From the NCBI GenBank assembly GCA_017993055.1, contig JAGONM010000029.1:1-46999 (forward strand): a stretch of 46,999 nt of DNA, given 5' to 3'. Position numbers and translations under genes: made by a program. Positions 8,790 through 17,671 of the stretch are shown here, piece after piece. This stretch comes from Armatimonadota bacterium (GTDB lineage: Bacteria; Armatimonadota; UBA5829; DTJY01). The notes beneath the pieces are model-generated. The model was not told the origin of the DNA. It made no database searches and worked only from the letters and a program-made list of their open reading frames with translations. Within the stretch, counting starts at the first letter, position 1. Every line of letters starts with the position of its first letter.

Positions 8790-11234
8790 GTGATAACCGC
8801 CGATACCGCCTGGATCTGGGATTCCAGTCCTCAGCAACCGGTCAACAGCTACATGTACGTCCGCAGGGTCGTGGACTTGCCCGCCGAGCCGACGGAGGTG
8901 ATCGTCTACGTCTCCGCCGACAGTCGGTACAAGCTCTACGTCAACGGCAGGCTCGTCGGGCGCGGACCGGTGCGCTCCGACCCGCGTTGGCAGCAGTACG
9001 ACACCTACGACCTGGCGAAGAGCCTCCACAAGGGCAAGAACTCGATCGCGGCGCTCGTCCACCACTACGGGATCAACACGTTCACCTACCACCTCGGGCG
9101 CGGCGGATTCCTCTTCGACGGCAAGGTTTCCTACGCCGGCAACAAGAGCCTCAGTATCGTCTCCGACGACTTCTGGCGGGTGAGGCGTGCCGATGCCTGG
9201 GAGAGCGATATCCCGCGCATCTCGATCCAGCAGGAGTTCTACGAGGTCTTCGACGCGAACAAGGCGCCTCAGGGTTGGACCGAGGTCGGCTTCGACGACT
9301 CGAAGTGGGAGCGTGCGACCGTCATCAGAGGGCCTCTGCCGTGGAGCAACCTGACCGAGCGAACGATCCCGTTCCTTTATGAGAAGGAGATCCATCCCGT
9401 CGGCGTCGTCGAGGTCGGTGTCGCCGATCCCTCGGGCGTCGATGTGCCGAAGAACCACGTCGCGCCGCTGATGTCGCGCGAGAAGAAGACGCCTTCCGAC
9501 AGGATGGCATCGAACACGTCGGCGCTTTTCTTGAGGCCGAATGTGGAGGATATCTTCAAGGCCCAGCCGATTGCCCCGCGCGGGATGAAGGAATCGGAGG
9601 CGCGGAAGAAGTGGCAGGCCCTGAACGAGGGCAGGGGGCTATGCACCGTCTACCCGCTCTCGCCCGAGGAACGGGCTGCGGGGAAAGCCGTCTACCTCGT
9701 CCTCGACTTCGGCTGGGAGGTCGCCGGAATGCCTCGGATCAAGATCTCGACAAAGGGCACGGGTATGATCGACCTCGGATACGGGGAGCTCCTCACCAAC
9801 GGCAAGGTCGATCCCAATCGGCACGGCGTCAACTACGCCGACCGGTACGTTATCAAGCCGGGCCGCCAGGAATGGGAGGTCTTCGACCGCCGTGGGTTTC
9901 GGTACATGCAGATGGACTTCCGGGACATCACCGAGCCGGTGACCGTCGAGTCCGTGAGTGTCAACTTCAGCACCTATCCCGTCCGATGGAACGGCGAGTT
10001 CCGGTGCTCCGACAAGCGGCTGAACGACATCTGGCGAATCGGAGCATATACCGTCCAGCTCAACATGGAGGACGCCTACACCGACTGCCCGTGGAGGGAG
10101 CGCACTCAGTGGTGGGGCGACGCGCGGCTCGAGGCGATGAGCAACTACCACGCGTTCGGCGACTACAAGCTCATCCGCCAGGGGATTGTTCAGATCGGCC
10201 AGTCGCAAGGCGATGACGGCCAGACCGCCTGCTTCTATCCCGGCGTCTTCGATCAGTATATCCCCTCCTTCAGCCTGATCTGGGTCGGCTCGATCTGGGA
10301 CTACTACACCTACTCGGGCGACGCTGAGCTCGTGCGGGAAATGTACCCGAAGGTCGAGAAGCTGATCGGCTTCTTCGAGAAGTTCAGGGACAGGAACGGC
10401 CTGATCTCGAACGTCCCCGGCTGGATGTTCATCGAGTGGACGCAGACCGAGTACGAGGGTGCGGTCTCCGTGCTGAACTGCTTCTACTACGAGACGCTCA
10501 CTCATGCGTCGAACATGGCGCGTGTCGCGGGGGATTCCGGGGGCATCGAGAAGTACTCCGCAATGGCATCCGCGCTCCAGACGGCGATCAACACTCGGCT
10601 CTACGATCCGGCCAGAGGCGCGTACCCCGAGTACTGGTCAGAGGAGAAGCAGGCGTTCTCGCCGAAGACGAGCCAGATGCCAAACGCGCTCGTGGCGGCG
10701 TACGACATCGCGCCCATGGACCGACGGATGGAGATCCTGCGGTACTGCATGGACCCGTCCAAAGAGGTCGTCCCGGCGGGCTCGTATTTCGCATACTACT
10801 GGCTCCAGGCCCTTCTGCGGCACGGAATGGTGCAGGAGTCGCTGGACTACATGCGTAAGAACTGGGGCGTGATGCTCGATTGGGGCGCGACGACCTTCTG
10901 GGAGCAGTGGAACACGAACAACTCGCTGTGCCACGGATGGGCCTCCGCGCCGACGGCCTATCTGCCGGCGTACATCCTCGGTGTCCGACCCGCAGAGCCG
11001 GGGTTCAAACATGTGACGATTGCCCCGAACACCGCCGACCTCAGGTGGGCTAGGGGGATCGTTCCGACTCCGCTCGGCGATATCAAGGCCGAGTGGAAGA
11101 TCATTGGCGACGAGTTCATCATGACCTTCACGATCCCGGAGGACATGACCGCCGATCTCACGCTCCCCGGCCAACCGCAGATCACCATTACGGAAGCAGG
11201 CAGGCACACGTTCAGAGTCCCGCGTGTCCTATAG
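8790..11234 (+). CDS. Alpha-L-rhamnosidase, GH78 family
   Basis: Predicted to release terminal alpha-L-rhamnose from plant or microbial polysaccharides or glycosides. N-terminal beta-sandwich domains (about residues 1-390; YVSADSRYKLYVNGRLVGRG) precede an (alpha/alpha)6 barrel. The barrel carries YTDCPWRERTQWWGDAR near residue 432, the region of the GH78 general acid, and TTFWEQWN near 703, where the catalytic base glutamate lies. A C-terminal beta domain follows (PAEPGFKHVTIAP). The 814-residue length is normal. The start is GTG with GAGGAGA upstream. No signal peptide is visible, so it may act inside the cell on imported sugars. The next gene starts 5 bp downstream. Confidence 0.88.
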   Translation: MITADTAWIWDSSPQQPVNSYMYVRRVVDLPAEPTEVIVYVSADSRYKLYVNGRLVGRGPVRSDPRWQQYDTYDLAKSLHKGKNSIAALVHHYGINTFTYHLGRGGFLFDGKVSYAGNKSLSIVSDDFWRVRRADAWESDIPRISIQQEFYEVFDANKAPQGWTEVGFDDSKWERATVIRGPLPWSNLTERTIPFLYEKEIHPVGVVEVGVADPSGVDVPKNHVAPLMSREKKTPSDRMASNTSALFLRPNVEDIFKAQPIAPRGMKESEARKKWQALNEGRGLCTVYPLSPEERAAGKAVYLVLDFGWEVAGMPRIKISTKGTGMIDLGYGELLTNGKVDPNRHGVNYADRYVIKPGRQEWEVFDRRGFRYMQMDFRDITEPVTVESVSVNFSTYPVRWNGEFRCSDKRLNDIWRIGAYTVQLNMEDAYTDCPWRERTQWWGDARLEAMSNYHAFGDYKLIRQGIVQIGQSQGDDGQTACFYPGVFDQYIPSFSLIWVGSIWDYYTYSGDAELVREMYPKVEKLIGFFEKFRDRNGLISNVPGWMFIEWTQTEYEGAVSVLNCFYYETLTHASNMARVAGDSGGIEKYSAMASALQTAINTRLYDPARGAYPEYWSEEKQAFSPKTSQMPNALVAAYDIAPMDRRMEILRYCMDPSKEVVPAGSYFAYYWLQALLRHGMVQESLDYMRKNWGVMLDWGATTFWEQWNTNNSLCHGWASAPTAYLPAYILGVRPAEPGFKHVTIAPNTADLRWARGIVPTPLGDIKAEWKIIGDEFIMTFTIPEDMTADLTLPGQPQITITEAGRHTFRVPRVL

Positions 11235-11239
11235 GTCTC

Positions 11240-12331
11240 ATGTGTCCCATTCGCATCATCGACAGCCATGTCCACCTTCGCCATGTCAGCGAGCGCGCCG
11301 CTATGGAGCGCATCCGGGCCGCGGTCGGCGTCGAGCGGATGAACGTCGTTTGCATCTACAGCCGCGAAGTGATCAACCACAATCCCTCCGGCTATGCCAC
11401 GAAGGTGGAGTACCCCGGCAACTTCTACGTCTTCGGTGGGCTCGATCACTCGTCCTACTGGAGCGATGGCAAGATCAGAGCGCCGTCCCTTGTCGAGCAG
11501 GTAGAGCGCCTGGTTGCGATCGGCTGCGACGGCATTAAGATGCTCGAGAACAAGCCGACCCACCGCCGGATGGTGGACGTCCCCATTGACGGCCCGTACT
11601 TCGCGGAGTACTTCGAACACGTGGAGGCGCTCGGCGTCCCGATTATCTGGCACGTCAACGACCCTGAGGAGTTCTGGTATCCAGAGTTGACTCCCGGCTG
11701 GGCGAAGTCCAGGGACTGGGGCTACGACCAGACGTGGATACCCAAGGAGCAACTCTACACCGAAGTCGGGAACGTCCTCGAGCGCCACCCGGACCTGAAC
11801 ATTGTGTTCGCGCACTTCTACTTCCTTTCCGCCGATCTCCCACGCGCGGCCCGGCTGCTTGATCGTTACCCGAACGTGAAGCTCGACGTGTGCCCGGGCA
11901 TCGAGATGTTCTACAACATGTCCATGGACGTGGATGCCGCCTGCGAGTTCTTCATGCGCTACCAGGACCGCCTGATCCTTGGGACCGACATATCGAGCAA
12001 CCATACCGACGACGAGGCTCGCAAGCGGCTGGGGATCATCACCCGCTGGCTTTCGACGTCCGATGAGTACCGCGTGCCGGAGGGCGCCGACTTCGTGCTC
12101 GGCCCGCCGGAGGATGGCATCATGCGTGGGATCGCCCTCACACCGGAGGTGTTGGCGAAGATCTACCGCCTGAACTTCGAGTCGCTCGTCGGCCCGACGC
12201 CCAGACCGATCGATCGGCACCTCGCATACGACGAGTGCATGCGCCTCGCCCGCGAGGCATCGATCCTCAATGACGTTCCGATCGAATCAACGCAGGCGTA
12301 CGCCGCCGCCCAGGCGCTGACAAACGCATAG
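11240..12331 (+). CDS. Amidohydrolase-2 family metal-dependent hydrolase
   Basis: A TIM-barrel hydrolase or decarboxylase of the amidohydrolase-related (PF04909) family. The metal-binding HxH is in IIDSHVHLRH at the N-terminus, later histidines are in IIWHVNDPEEF and VFAHFYF, and the C-terminal aspartate is in LILGTDISSNH. The frame is open upstream inside the rhamnosidase gene, but homology supports the ATG at 11240, five bases after that gene's stop. A weak ribosome binding site suggests translational coupling. The 363-residue length is typical. The substrate is unknown; the position suggests work on a product of the neighbouring sugar enzymes. Confidence 0.8.
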   Translation: MCPIRIIDSHVHLRHVSERAAMERIRAAVGVERMNVVCIYSREVINHNPSGYATKVEYPGNFYVFGGLDHSSYWSDGKIRAPSLVEQVERLVAIGCDGIKMLENKPTHRRMVDVPIDGPYFAEYFEHVEALGVPIIWHVNDPEEFWYPELTPGWAKSRDWGYDQTWIPKEQLYTEVGNVLERHPDLNIVFAHFYFLSADLPRAARLLDRYPNVKLDVCPGIEMFYNMSMDVDAACEFFMRYQDRLILGTDISSNHTDDEARKRLGIITRWLSTSDEYRVPEGADFVLGPPEDGIMRGIALTPEVLAKIYRLNFESLVGPTPRPIDRHLAYDECMRLAREASILNDVPIESTQAYAAAQALTNA

Positions 12332-12342
12332 GAGTATGATCT

Positions 12343-14259
12343 TTGAACACTACCGCGCTTATCGCTCTTGCCGCACTCTGCCTGGCCGCAACAGCCTCCG
12401 CGGAGATCGTGCACCTCGGCCAGCCGTGCCAGGCCCGCAACGTGCTCGCGGGACGCGTGGTCATTGACCGCGCATCGGGCCGCGACATGCTCGTTCTCAG
12501 CAACATGAACGAGAATGCGGGGGCCGAGCTGATATTCATCGACCCCGAGAAGGACTTTGCCAAAGTCTTCACCGCCCCCGCCGGAGCCGGTTCGTGGGCG
12601 CTCAATGAGGTCTCGGGCGATCGGCTGGTGGTTGGGACGTTCTACGACGGGCGTTTCATGGTGTTTGACCTCAGGAAGATGGAGTTCACGCAGGTCTCCG
12701 AGTTCCCTGGTGAGAGCTACATCTGGAACCTTGCGATCGGGAGCGACGGGCGCGTCTACGGAGGCACCTACGGCGGCGGCAAGCTCGGCGCGCTCGATCT
12801 CAACGCCTACTCGGTCGAGGATCTCGGCAACCCTGCTCCTCCCAACATGTATCTGCGGTACGTCACCGCGCTCCCGGATGGGCGCATCCTCTGCAGCTTC
12901 GGCCAGGAGAAGAACACGACGATGATCTTCGACCCGGCGAAGAAGGACTTCATCCCCGTGCCGAAGAGCATCAAAGGGGTGCTGAACGGTGTGTCGTGGC
13001 ATGGATACTTCCTCGCGGGAGGAAAGGCGTACAAGGGCAAGACGCTCTACGAGGTCCCCGCGCCGTTCCCGACTCCGCCCGCCGAGAAGGGCGCGTGGAG
13101 CGTCGATAGCTACGCCAGCAACGACGACATGCTCGTGCTCTACCAGGGTAACCGTCGCTATACCTATAGGTTTGGCGAGAAGGATCTGCGCTTCATCGCC
13201 GATATCAATCTGCGCGGAGGCCGGGTGCTCGCATACGATCGGGAGGGCAACCTGCTCGGCGTGCGTGGCCAGGACTACTTCGTCATGAAACCCGGCGACA
13301 CGAAGCTGAACCTCCGGCGCATTCCCGGGGAGTCCGCGCCGCGACAGACGCATTTCCTCCGGGCGGACGAGAAGGGCCGCCTGTGGGGCGGGCCGACCTT
13401 TGGCCAGACGCTCTGGTTCATGGATCCCGCCACGAAGAAGGTGACGAATACCAGCACGATCTGCGACGGCGGCGGGGAGGTCTACGACGTCGCCTTCCAC
13501 GGCGGGGAGACCTTCGCGGTCGCCTACGCCGGTGGTGACATCGTCCGTTACAACGCCGACAAGCCGTGGAATCAGTGGGACAACGAGAACCCGCGCGTCA
13601 TAGCGCATCTCGGCAGCAAAGGGTACATCCGCCCGATCGGCGGCACGGTCTTCGGCCCCGATGGGAAGCTCTACACCGGCTGGATGGCGCAATACGGCAG
13701 GTACGGCGGCGCCATTTCCATCACCGACCCCGCCAGGGACAAGACCGACCTGATCGAGAACCCGCTCGGCGAGCAGGCGATGGCCGGCATCGCCGTCGAC
13801 TCGAAGTACATCTACGCCGGCACGTCGCTCGCCGGGAACGGTCTGCCGAACAAGAAGGGCGAATCCGCCGGGTTCTGCGTCATTGACGTTGCGACGCGTG
13901 AGATCGTCTACAAAGAAGTCTATGAAGGCGCGACGTCGGTACGACCACTGGGGTGCAGCGACAAGCTCGGTCGTGCGGCGGTGACCGGATCGGGAAAGGT
14001 GCGCATCTTCGACTCGGCGAGCCCTAAGTGGGTCGAAGGCATCCCCTCCGACATTCCGGTGCATACCTGCAACTCGATCGCGTCCACTCCAGACGCCCGG
14101 CTCATCTACGGCAGCGAGAACTCAATCATCGCCCTCGATCTTGCGACCGGCGGGCACGAGCACCTGGCCGACGCGCCAGCCAGGGTGGAGAACGTCGCCC
14201 TCGGCCCGGACGGCACGGTCTACTTCTCGTGCGGCGTTGACGTCTACGCTGTGAAGTAG
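12343..14259 (+). CDS. Exported beta-propeller protein, function unknown
   Basis: The start is TTG at 12343, with GGAG eight bases upstream. A signal peptide (NTTALIALAALCLAATASA) is followed by about 610 residues of repeated beta-strand segments of WD40/SMP-30-like type, for example GSDGRVYGGTYGGGKLGALD, LPDGRILCSFG, FGPDGKLYTGWMAQYG and LGPDGTVYFSCG. No catalytic motif stands out. It could be a secreted lyase-like or binding propeller, perhaps for sugar polymers, since it follows the rhamnosidase and amidohydrolase genes within 12 bp and is probably in their operon. Its stop lies 29 bp before a 21-bp repeat array. Confidence 0.7.
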   Translation: MNTTALIALAALCLAATASAEIVHLGQPCQARNVLAGRVVIDRASGRDMLVLSNMNENAGAELIFIDPEKDFAKVFTAPAGAGSWALNEVSGDRLVVGTFYDGRFMVFDLRKMEFTQVSEFPGESYIWNLAIGSDGRVYGGTYGGGKLGALDLNAYSVEDLGNPAPPNMYLRYVTALPDGRILCSFGQEKNTTMIFDPAKKDFIPVPKSIKGVLNGVSWHGYFLAGGKAYKGKTLYEVPAPFPTPPAEKGAWSVDSYASNDDMLVLYQGNRRYTYRFGEKDLRFIADINLRGGRVLAYDREGNLLGVRGQDYFVMKPGDTKLNLRRIPGESAPRQTHFLRADEKGRLWGGPTFGQTLWFMDPATKKVTNTSTICDGGGEVYDVAFHGGETFAVAYAGGDIVRYNADKPWNQWDNENPRVIAHLGSKGYIRPIGGTVFGPDGKLYTGWMAQYGRYGGAISITDPARDKTDLIENPLGEQAMAGIAVDSKYIYAGTSLAGNGLPNKKGESAGFCVIDVATREIVYKEVYEGATSVRPLGCSDKLGRAAVTGSGKVRIFDSASPKWVEGIPSDIPVHTCNSIASTPDARLIYGSENSIIALDLATGGHEHLADAPARVENVALGPDGTVYFSCGVDVYAVK

Positions 14260-14288
14260 CGCGGTGGAGCCGCAAGCGCGTCCAGAAG

Positions 14289-14491
14289 TCGGGGCATCCC
14301 GAAAAGAAGTCGGGGCATCCCGAAAAGAAATCGGGGCATCCCGAAAAGAAATCGGGGCGTCCCGAAAGGAAATCGGGGCGTCCCGAAAAGAAGTCGGGGC
14401 ATCCCGAAAAGAAATCGGGGCGTCCCGAAAAGAAGTCGGGGCATCCCGAAAAGAAATCGGGGCTTCCCGAAAAGGAATCGGGGCTTCCCGA
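14289..14491. repeat. Array of ten palindromes with 21-bp period
   Basis: Ten 14-nt units TCGGGGCNTCCCGA start at 14289, 14310, 14331, 14352, 14373, 14394, 14415, 14436, 14457 and 14478, exactly 21 bp apart. All ten keep the stem TCGGG/CCCGA. The loop reads GCAT five times, GCGT three times and GCTT twice, so variation is confined to one loop base. Seven-base purine spacers (AAAGAAA, AAAGAAG and variants) separate units. The array lies between the stops of two convergent genes. Possible roles are bidirectional termination, protein binding in helical phase, or a plain minisatellite. Confidence 0.9.
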
Positions 14492-14544
14492 CGAGCCGTT
14501 GGGACGCTCAACGCGGCATCGAGTAACAGCGGCACCGCATTCGG

Positions 14545-15684
14545 CTATTCGGACGGAGCAGCCGGGGGCTTTCTGAGCAGGATCAGCGCGTTCGCGAGGC
14601 TGCGCTCGCGTCCGTCGGATGGGACGTTCATCACCCTGCCGCCGAGCCAGAATGTTGAGGACCCTCCGCCGTCCAGGTTCATCGCGTCCGTGCACCCGAG
14701 CCGCCGCATGAGAGAGGCCATCTCCGCATTCGTCATCCCCGCGGAGAGACTCGGCTGCCGCCCGTCCACTACCACGAAGAAGAGGTAGTGCGCGTTCCAC
14801 CCGATCATCGTCCGTGGGTGGCGGGGCTCGTTCGGCCCGAACGGCATCTTCTTCCCCTTCGCCACGAGGATCGGTCCGCCGCCGACCGCCACATCCACGC
14901 CGGTGAGGTCGGGCGATGTGGCGATGGTGAGACGGACGATGTCGCCGGCCTTCACCGACGGGACGGTCTCCATGAGCTTAGGCCCGAGCGACAGGATCAT
15001 CGTGTCCGGCGTGAGCGACGTATCACTGCTCTCCTTCGCCTCGCGCACCCGCGCCCTGCACATTTGTCCCGGGCGGATGGGGAGCCACGGGTCCTCGACG
15101 CGTTCGAGCACCAACTCCCGGCCGCCGGTTGTGCGGGTGGACGGGCCGAGCGTCGGCGTGTAGAGAACCGCTGCGTCATCCCTGCGCTCCTCGTTCAGCC
15201 CGATAGGGGTCGTGCTCCCGTCCGGCCAGGTGATCTTCATCTGCGACAGGACCTCGCCGATCTGAGGCCTGCCGGATGGGTCTATCCAGAAGCTGGGCCC
15301 GGTCGGAGCGCTTACGAGCTCGCCGAGCACTATCTGGAGGCCGGTCGGATCACCCTGATACGGACCGACGGCTATCCGGTAGAAGTCGCCGTTGATGGCG
15401 GCAGCCGGCGTCCCGAGGTCCGAGGGCACCGAAGCCACATGCTTACTGATTCCGCTGAGCCCGTAGATCGTACCCTGCCCGAGCGTGGAGATCAGCCGGA
15501 AGTCTGGAGAGCGACGGTCAATCTTGAGAACGTGTATCGCCCAGGGTACGTCGCCGATCCGCTCGTGGGTGTACTGCAGACCCGGGCCTACCTCAGGGTA
15601 AGTGCGGTCAGACTGGGCGTGCAAAGGACCGGTGGCGATCCACAGAGCTATCAAGATGGGCACAAGCAGACTGCGTCTAGCCAT
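14545..15684 (-). CDS. Exported phosphodiester glycosidase family protein
   Basis: A 379-residue protein with an N-terminal signal peptide (SLLVPILIALWIATGPLHAQ) and a NAGPA/DUF2233 domain (PF09992), the family of the enzyme that uncovers mannose-6-phosphate by removing N-acetylglucosamine. Visible motifs are AAINGDFYRI, GYNAH-like IGWNAHYLFFVVVDGRQP and the hallmark AMNLDGGGSSTFWLGG near the C-terminus. In bacteria these proteins are usually secreted and linked to polysaccharide turnover. It converges with the propeller gene, with the palindrome array between the two stops. Confidence 0.85.
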   Translation of the reverse strand: MARRSLLVPILIALWIATGPLHAQSDRTYPEVGPGLQYTHERIGDVPWAIHVLKIDRRSPDFRLISTLGQGTIYGLSGISKHVASVPSDLGTPAAAINGDFYRIAVGPYQGDPTGLQIVLGELVSAPTGPSFWIDPSGRPQIGEVLSQMKITWPDGSTTPIGLNEERRDDAAVLYTPTLGPSTRTTGGRELVLERVEDPWLPIRPGQMCRARVREAKESSDTSLTPDTMILSLGPKLMETVPSVKAGDIVRLTIATSPDLTGVDVAVGGGPILVAKGKKMPFGPNEPRHPRTMIGWNAHYLFFVVVDGRQPSLSAGMTNAEMASLMRRLGCTDAMNLDGGGSSTFWLGGRVMNVPSDGRERSLANALILLRKPPAAPSE

Positions 15685-15943
15685 TGACGGTACGCTCCCT
15701 TCCCGACAAGTCGGTTGACATTCAGAAGAGGGTTCGTCATGGCAATGCGGTTTTCATCTGTCCTGAGATGCGGAGTCTTTCGAGCGGTGCTGACGGCGGA
15801 TGTCACGGAGGGAGATTCGATCTGTCTGGGGAATATCACAAAGGAAAGTCAACGCATGAGCTGCGGATCGTAGCCCCCGGAACTCTGACAACGCTGGCCT
15901 ACGGTTCTCTGTTTCTCGTCTAACGTTGCAGGCGGAGTTTGTT

Positions 15944-17671
15944 ATGCGTACCGTCAGAAGATTACTAACATTTGCCCTCAGGTACTGGCATTGGTTGCTT
16001 CTGACCGTCGCCTGCCTGATCACTGTCGCCGGCCTCGAACTACTCGCTCCCCAACTGATTAGGCTCATTGTCGACGATGCCCTCAAGGGCGGTCGCTACC
16101 ACATGCTCCCATACTACGCTCTGGGGATTGTCGTCCTGGCGACCGTCACGGGGGTGTTTCGGTTCGGGCAGCAGTACTTCACGGAGTTTACCGCCCAGAA
16201 GACGATCTACGATATCCGTAACAGGCTTTTCGACCACATACAGAGGCTCTCGTTCAGCTACCATGATGAGGCGGAGACCGGCCAGCTTATCTCGAGGGCG
16301 ACTTCCGACGTGCAGGCGCTCAGTCGCTTTCTGGGTCACGGCATCACCCACCTGGTGACCGATACCCTCGTGTTCCTGGGGGTGCTTACCATCTGTATCC
16401 TGATGAACTGGAGACTCGCGCTGGTAGCCCTGTCCACATCGCCGTTCCTGATCGCGGCGGTCTTCAAGTTCGGCGGGACGATCCGTCCGCTCTACACCGC
16501 AGTCCAGAACCAGCGCGGCGATATGACGACCGCCATCCAGCAGAACCTCATGGGCATCCGGGTAGTGAAGGCGTTTGCGCGTGAGGACCACGAGATCGAG
16601 AAGTTCGACAAGCAGTCCTACGCTCTGCTCGAGCGGAATATGGAGACGGCGGTGGTCTCCGCTAAGTACATGCCCTTCATGGATTTCACGACGGCGGTTG
16701 CCACGACTTTGATACTCTGGTACGGCGGAAAGCAGGTCGTCAACGGGACGCTGAAGCTCGGCGAACTGCTGGCATTCAATGCGTACCTGATGCGGCTGAT
16801 CGGCTCTGTGCGGATGTCGGGCTGGATCGTCAACATGACTCAGAACGCCGTCGCGGCGGCGGACCGAGTCTTCGAGATTCTGGATACTCACCCTGAAGCG
16901 CACGTGAAGGACGGGACGAAGGTGCTCTCTACCTGCACTGGATGTGTTGAGTTCCGCGATGTGTCGTTTAGCTACGATGACGGGAGCAAGGTGCTTAGCA
17001 ACGTCAGCCTCGATGTACAGCCGGGTGAGATGGTCGCCTTCGTGGGTCCTACTGGGTCCGGCAAGAGCACGATAATCAACCTGCTGCCGAGGTTCTATGA
17101 TGTGACCGAAGGGGCGATCCTCATCGATGGTGTAGACATCAGGGACTACAAGCTGAAGTCCCTCCGCAAGCACATCGGTATCGTCGCGCAGGAGACGTTT
17201 CTCTTCGGCGACACGGCGAAGGAGAATATCGCCTACGGAAAGCCCGATGCCGACCTGGAGGAAGTCATCGAGGCGGCGAAGTCGGCGAATATCCACGACT
17301 TCATCGAGGGACTCCCTGAGGGATATGAGACTCAGATCGGCGAGCGGGGGGTCAACCTCTCGGGCGGTCAGAAACAGCGGTTCTCGATAGCCCGCGCACT
17401 GCTGATGAACCCGCCGATCCTGATCATGGACGACTCCACCTCAAGCGTTGATACCGAGACTGAACTGCTCATCCAGAAGGCGCTCGTATCGCTCACCGAG
17501 TCCCGCACGACGTTCGTCATCGCCCAGCGGATATCAACCGTCCAGCGAGCGAACAAGATCGTCGTCCTCGACAAGGGACGCGTGGTCGAGATGGGTACGC
17601 ACAGGGAACTGCTCGCGAAGGGCGGCCTCTACAGAGAGATCTACCGTCTCCAGTTCGGTGGAGAGGAATAG
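15944..17671 (+). CDS. ABC exporter half-transporter with degenerate catalytic site
   Basis: Six membrane helices (about residues 1-310) are fused to an ATPase domain. Walker A (GPTGSGKST) is near residue 367 and the signature LSGGQKQRFS near 472. Walker B ends in Asp-Asp (ILIMDDSTSSVD, near 495), so Asp replaces the catalytic Glu, and the switch histidine is Gln (FVIAQRIS, near 528). This is the pattern of the degenerate subunit of heterodimeric exporters such as TM287/288 and BmrCD. An ATG at 15944 with GGCGGAG upstream is preferred over an upstream TTG at 15926. The stop is followed directly by the partner gene. Confidence 0.92.
   Translation: MRTVRRLLTFALRYWHWLLLTVACLITVAGLELLAPQLIRLIVDDALKGGRYHMLPYYALGIVVLATVTGVFRFGQQYFTEFTAQKTIYDIRNRLFDHIQRLSFSYHDEAETGQLISRATSDVQALSRFLGHGITHLVTDTLVFLGVLTICILMNWRLALVALSTSPFLIAAVFKFGGTIRPLYTAVQNQRGDMTTAIQQNLMGIRVVKAFAREDHEIEKFDKQSYALLERNMETAVVSAKYMPFMDFTTAVATTLILWYGGKQVVNGTLKLGELLAFNAYLMRLIGSVRMSGWIVNMTQNAVAAADRVFEILDTHPEAHVKDGTKVLSTCTGCVEFRDVSFSYDDGSKVLSNVSLDVQPGEMVAFVGPTGSGKSTIINLLPRFYDVTEGAILIDGVDIRDYKLKSLRKHIGIVAQETFLFGDTAKENIAYGKPDADLEEVIEAAKSANIHDFIEGLPEGYETQIGERGVNLSGGQKQRFSIARALLMNPPILIMDDSTSSVDTETELLIQKALVSLTESRTTFVIAQRISTVQRANKIVVLDKGRVVEMGTHRELLAKGGLYREIYRLQFGGEE

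Noticed and set aside
12163-14064. 633-codon minus-strand open frame
   Set aside because: It is antisense to the exported propeller protein and the amidohydrolase end, which have signal peptide, start signals and family motifs. Long antisense frames are common in GC-rich DNA.
14289-14491. CRISPR array
   Set aside because: Spacers are only seven bases, nearly identical and purine-only; there are no cas genes and the palindrome units are too short.
14264-14788. Plus-strand frame encoding ASRKE-type repeats through the palindrome array, and its minus-strand counterparts
   Set aside because: The 21-bp period keeps several frames open by arithmetic. The frame continues antisense into the phosphodiester glycosidase gene and has no supported start.
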